The notes beneath the pieces are model-generated. The model made no database searches, was not told where the DNA came from, and saw nothing but the letters and a program-made list of their open reading frames with translations. This document shows positions 63,712-64,000 of a stretch of DNA of 64,000 nucleotides, piece by piece. Each line of letters starts with the position of its first letter. Within the stretch, counting starts at the first letter, position 1. The stretch is from Acidobacteriota bacterium (lineage in GTDB: Bacteria > Acidobacteriota > Thermoanaerobaculia > Multivoradales > J023), in contig JAJCXR010000048.1 in assembly GCA_029263315.1 (NCBI GenBank), positions 124,001 to 188,000 on the forward strand, read 5' to 3'. Both the position numbers and the translations under genes were made by a program.

Positions 63712-64000
63712 ATGAGCAGCGAGGACCCCTCCGCAATCCAAAAACGCCTGGCCAGGCTGGCGGTCGGCGATGCGGAAGAGCGTTTTCAATGCCTCATCGA
63801 GCTGGCCGAGCACGATGCTCCACTGCCCGAGGTGGTCGCCCATCTCGACGATCCCGACCCCATGGTCCGGGTCGCCGCCGCCCAAACCCGCTGGCAAACC
63901 AGCCGCGATACCGCAGAGCTCCCGAAGCTGGTGCGCATCCTCATCCAAGGTCTGGTCGGAGACGGGGACCTCCCCTTGATGGCCGGTACCCTCTTGGTCC
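63712..64000 (+). CDS. HEAT-repeat-like protein (3' partial)
   Basis: ATG 63712 opens a frame that has no stop before the right edge (96 residues visible). The sequence has helical repeats with VVAHLDDPDPMVRVAAAQT and KLVRILIQGLVGDGDLPLM, typical of HEAT/PBS-lyase-like repeats. It follows the hydrolase gene closely on the same strand, so an operon is likely. The complete length and function are not visible. Confidence 0.65.
   Translation, partial: MSSEDPSAIQKRLARLAVGDAEERFQCLIELAEHDAPLPEVVAHLDDPDPMVRVAAAQTRWQTSRDTAELPKLVRILIQGLVGDGDLPLMAGTLLV

Noticed and set aside
1..64000. tRNA or rRNA genes
   Set aside because: None was recognised by eye on either strand; a covariance-model search would be needed to exclude a tRNA.

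Overview
The window is GC-rich, densely coding DNA with frequent GTG and TTG starts. It most likely comes from an Acidobacteriota chromosome, perhaps Thermoanaerobaculia-like. The pointers are a VWFA-related 'acidobacterial' protein at 51.7 kb, giant secreted DUF11-repeat proteins, FG-GAP proteins with a cysteine-bearing tail, and many secreted proteins sharing an F-x-D-G-F-E-x-G motif. The taxonomic call is an inference. I saw no rRNA, tRNA or CRISPR array.

Region by region: 0-16.4 kb holds three giant DUF11-repeat surface or secreted proteins in one translationally coupled operon (the first is cut by the window edge), followed by an unknown gene. 17.6-25.2 kb holds a flavodoxin-type protein, a secreted repeat protein, a three-gene run (lytic transglycosylase, sterol-desaturase-type membrane protein, glutaminase) and a divergent M29 aminopeptidase. 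25.4-30.6 kb holds an FG-GAP protein, a cNMP-binding/PilZ fusion, a cupredoxin fusion and two small hypotheticals. 30.6-37.2 kb is a minus-strand DevBCA-like export operon (ATPase, FtsX permease, HlyD adaptor) with an FG-GAP secreted protein at its end.

37.7-47.1 kb is the most notable part. It is a class I lanthipeptide (RiPP) cluster with a split LanB dehydratase (glutamylation protein plus separate elimination protein), a precursor whose core holds 18 Cys including a perfect C-G-S-T tetrapeptide array, a LanC cyclase with an extra C-terminal domain, an ABC exporter without a peptidase domain, a one-TM small protein and a short signal-less subtilisin-like protease. The genes are adjacent or overlapping in one direction. 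Together they suggest dehydration, cyclisation, export and leader removal of a thioether-rich peptide.

47.1-55.5 kb has a START-like secreted protein, a TPR-like protein, two polytopic GT-C-like or DUF2723 membrane proteins, a zinc-ribbon protein, the VWFA-related protein and a cyclase-family lipoprotein. 55.7-57.7 kb holds a REP-associated tyrosine transposase (RAYT) next to seven copies of a GTGCC-A-GGCAC palindrome and a 316-bp tandem duplication. Further copies of the palindrome lie inside the coding sequences at 13.4 kb and 50.6-50.8 kb, two of them as perfect 39-nt palindromes. 57.8-64 kb has a large secreted metallopeptidase, a divergent secreted protein that resembles its propeptide, a HEAT-like/alpha-beta hydrolase and a partial HEAT-like gene.
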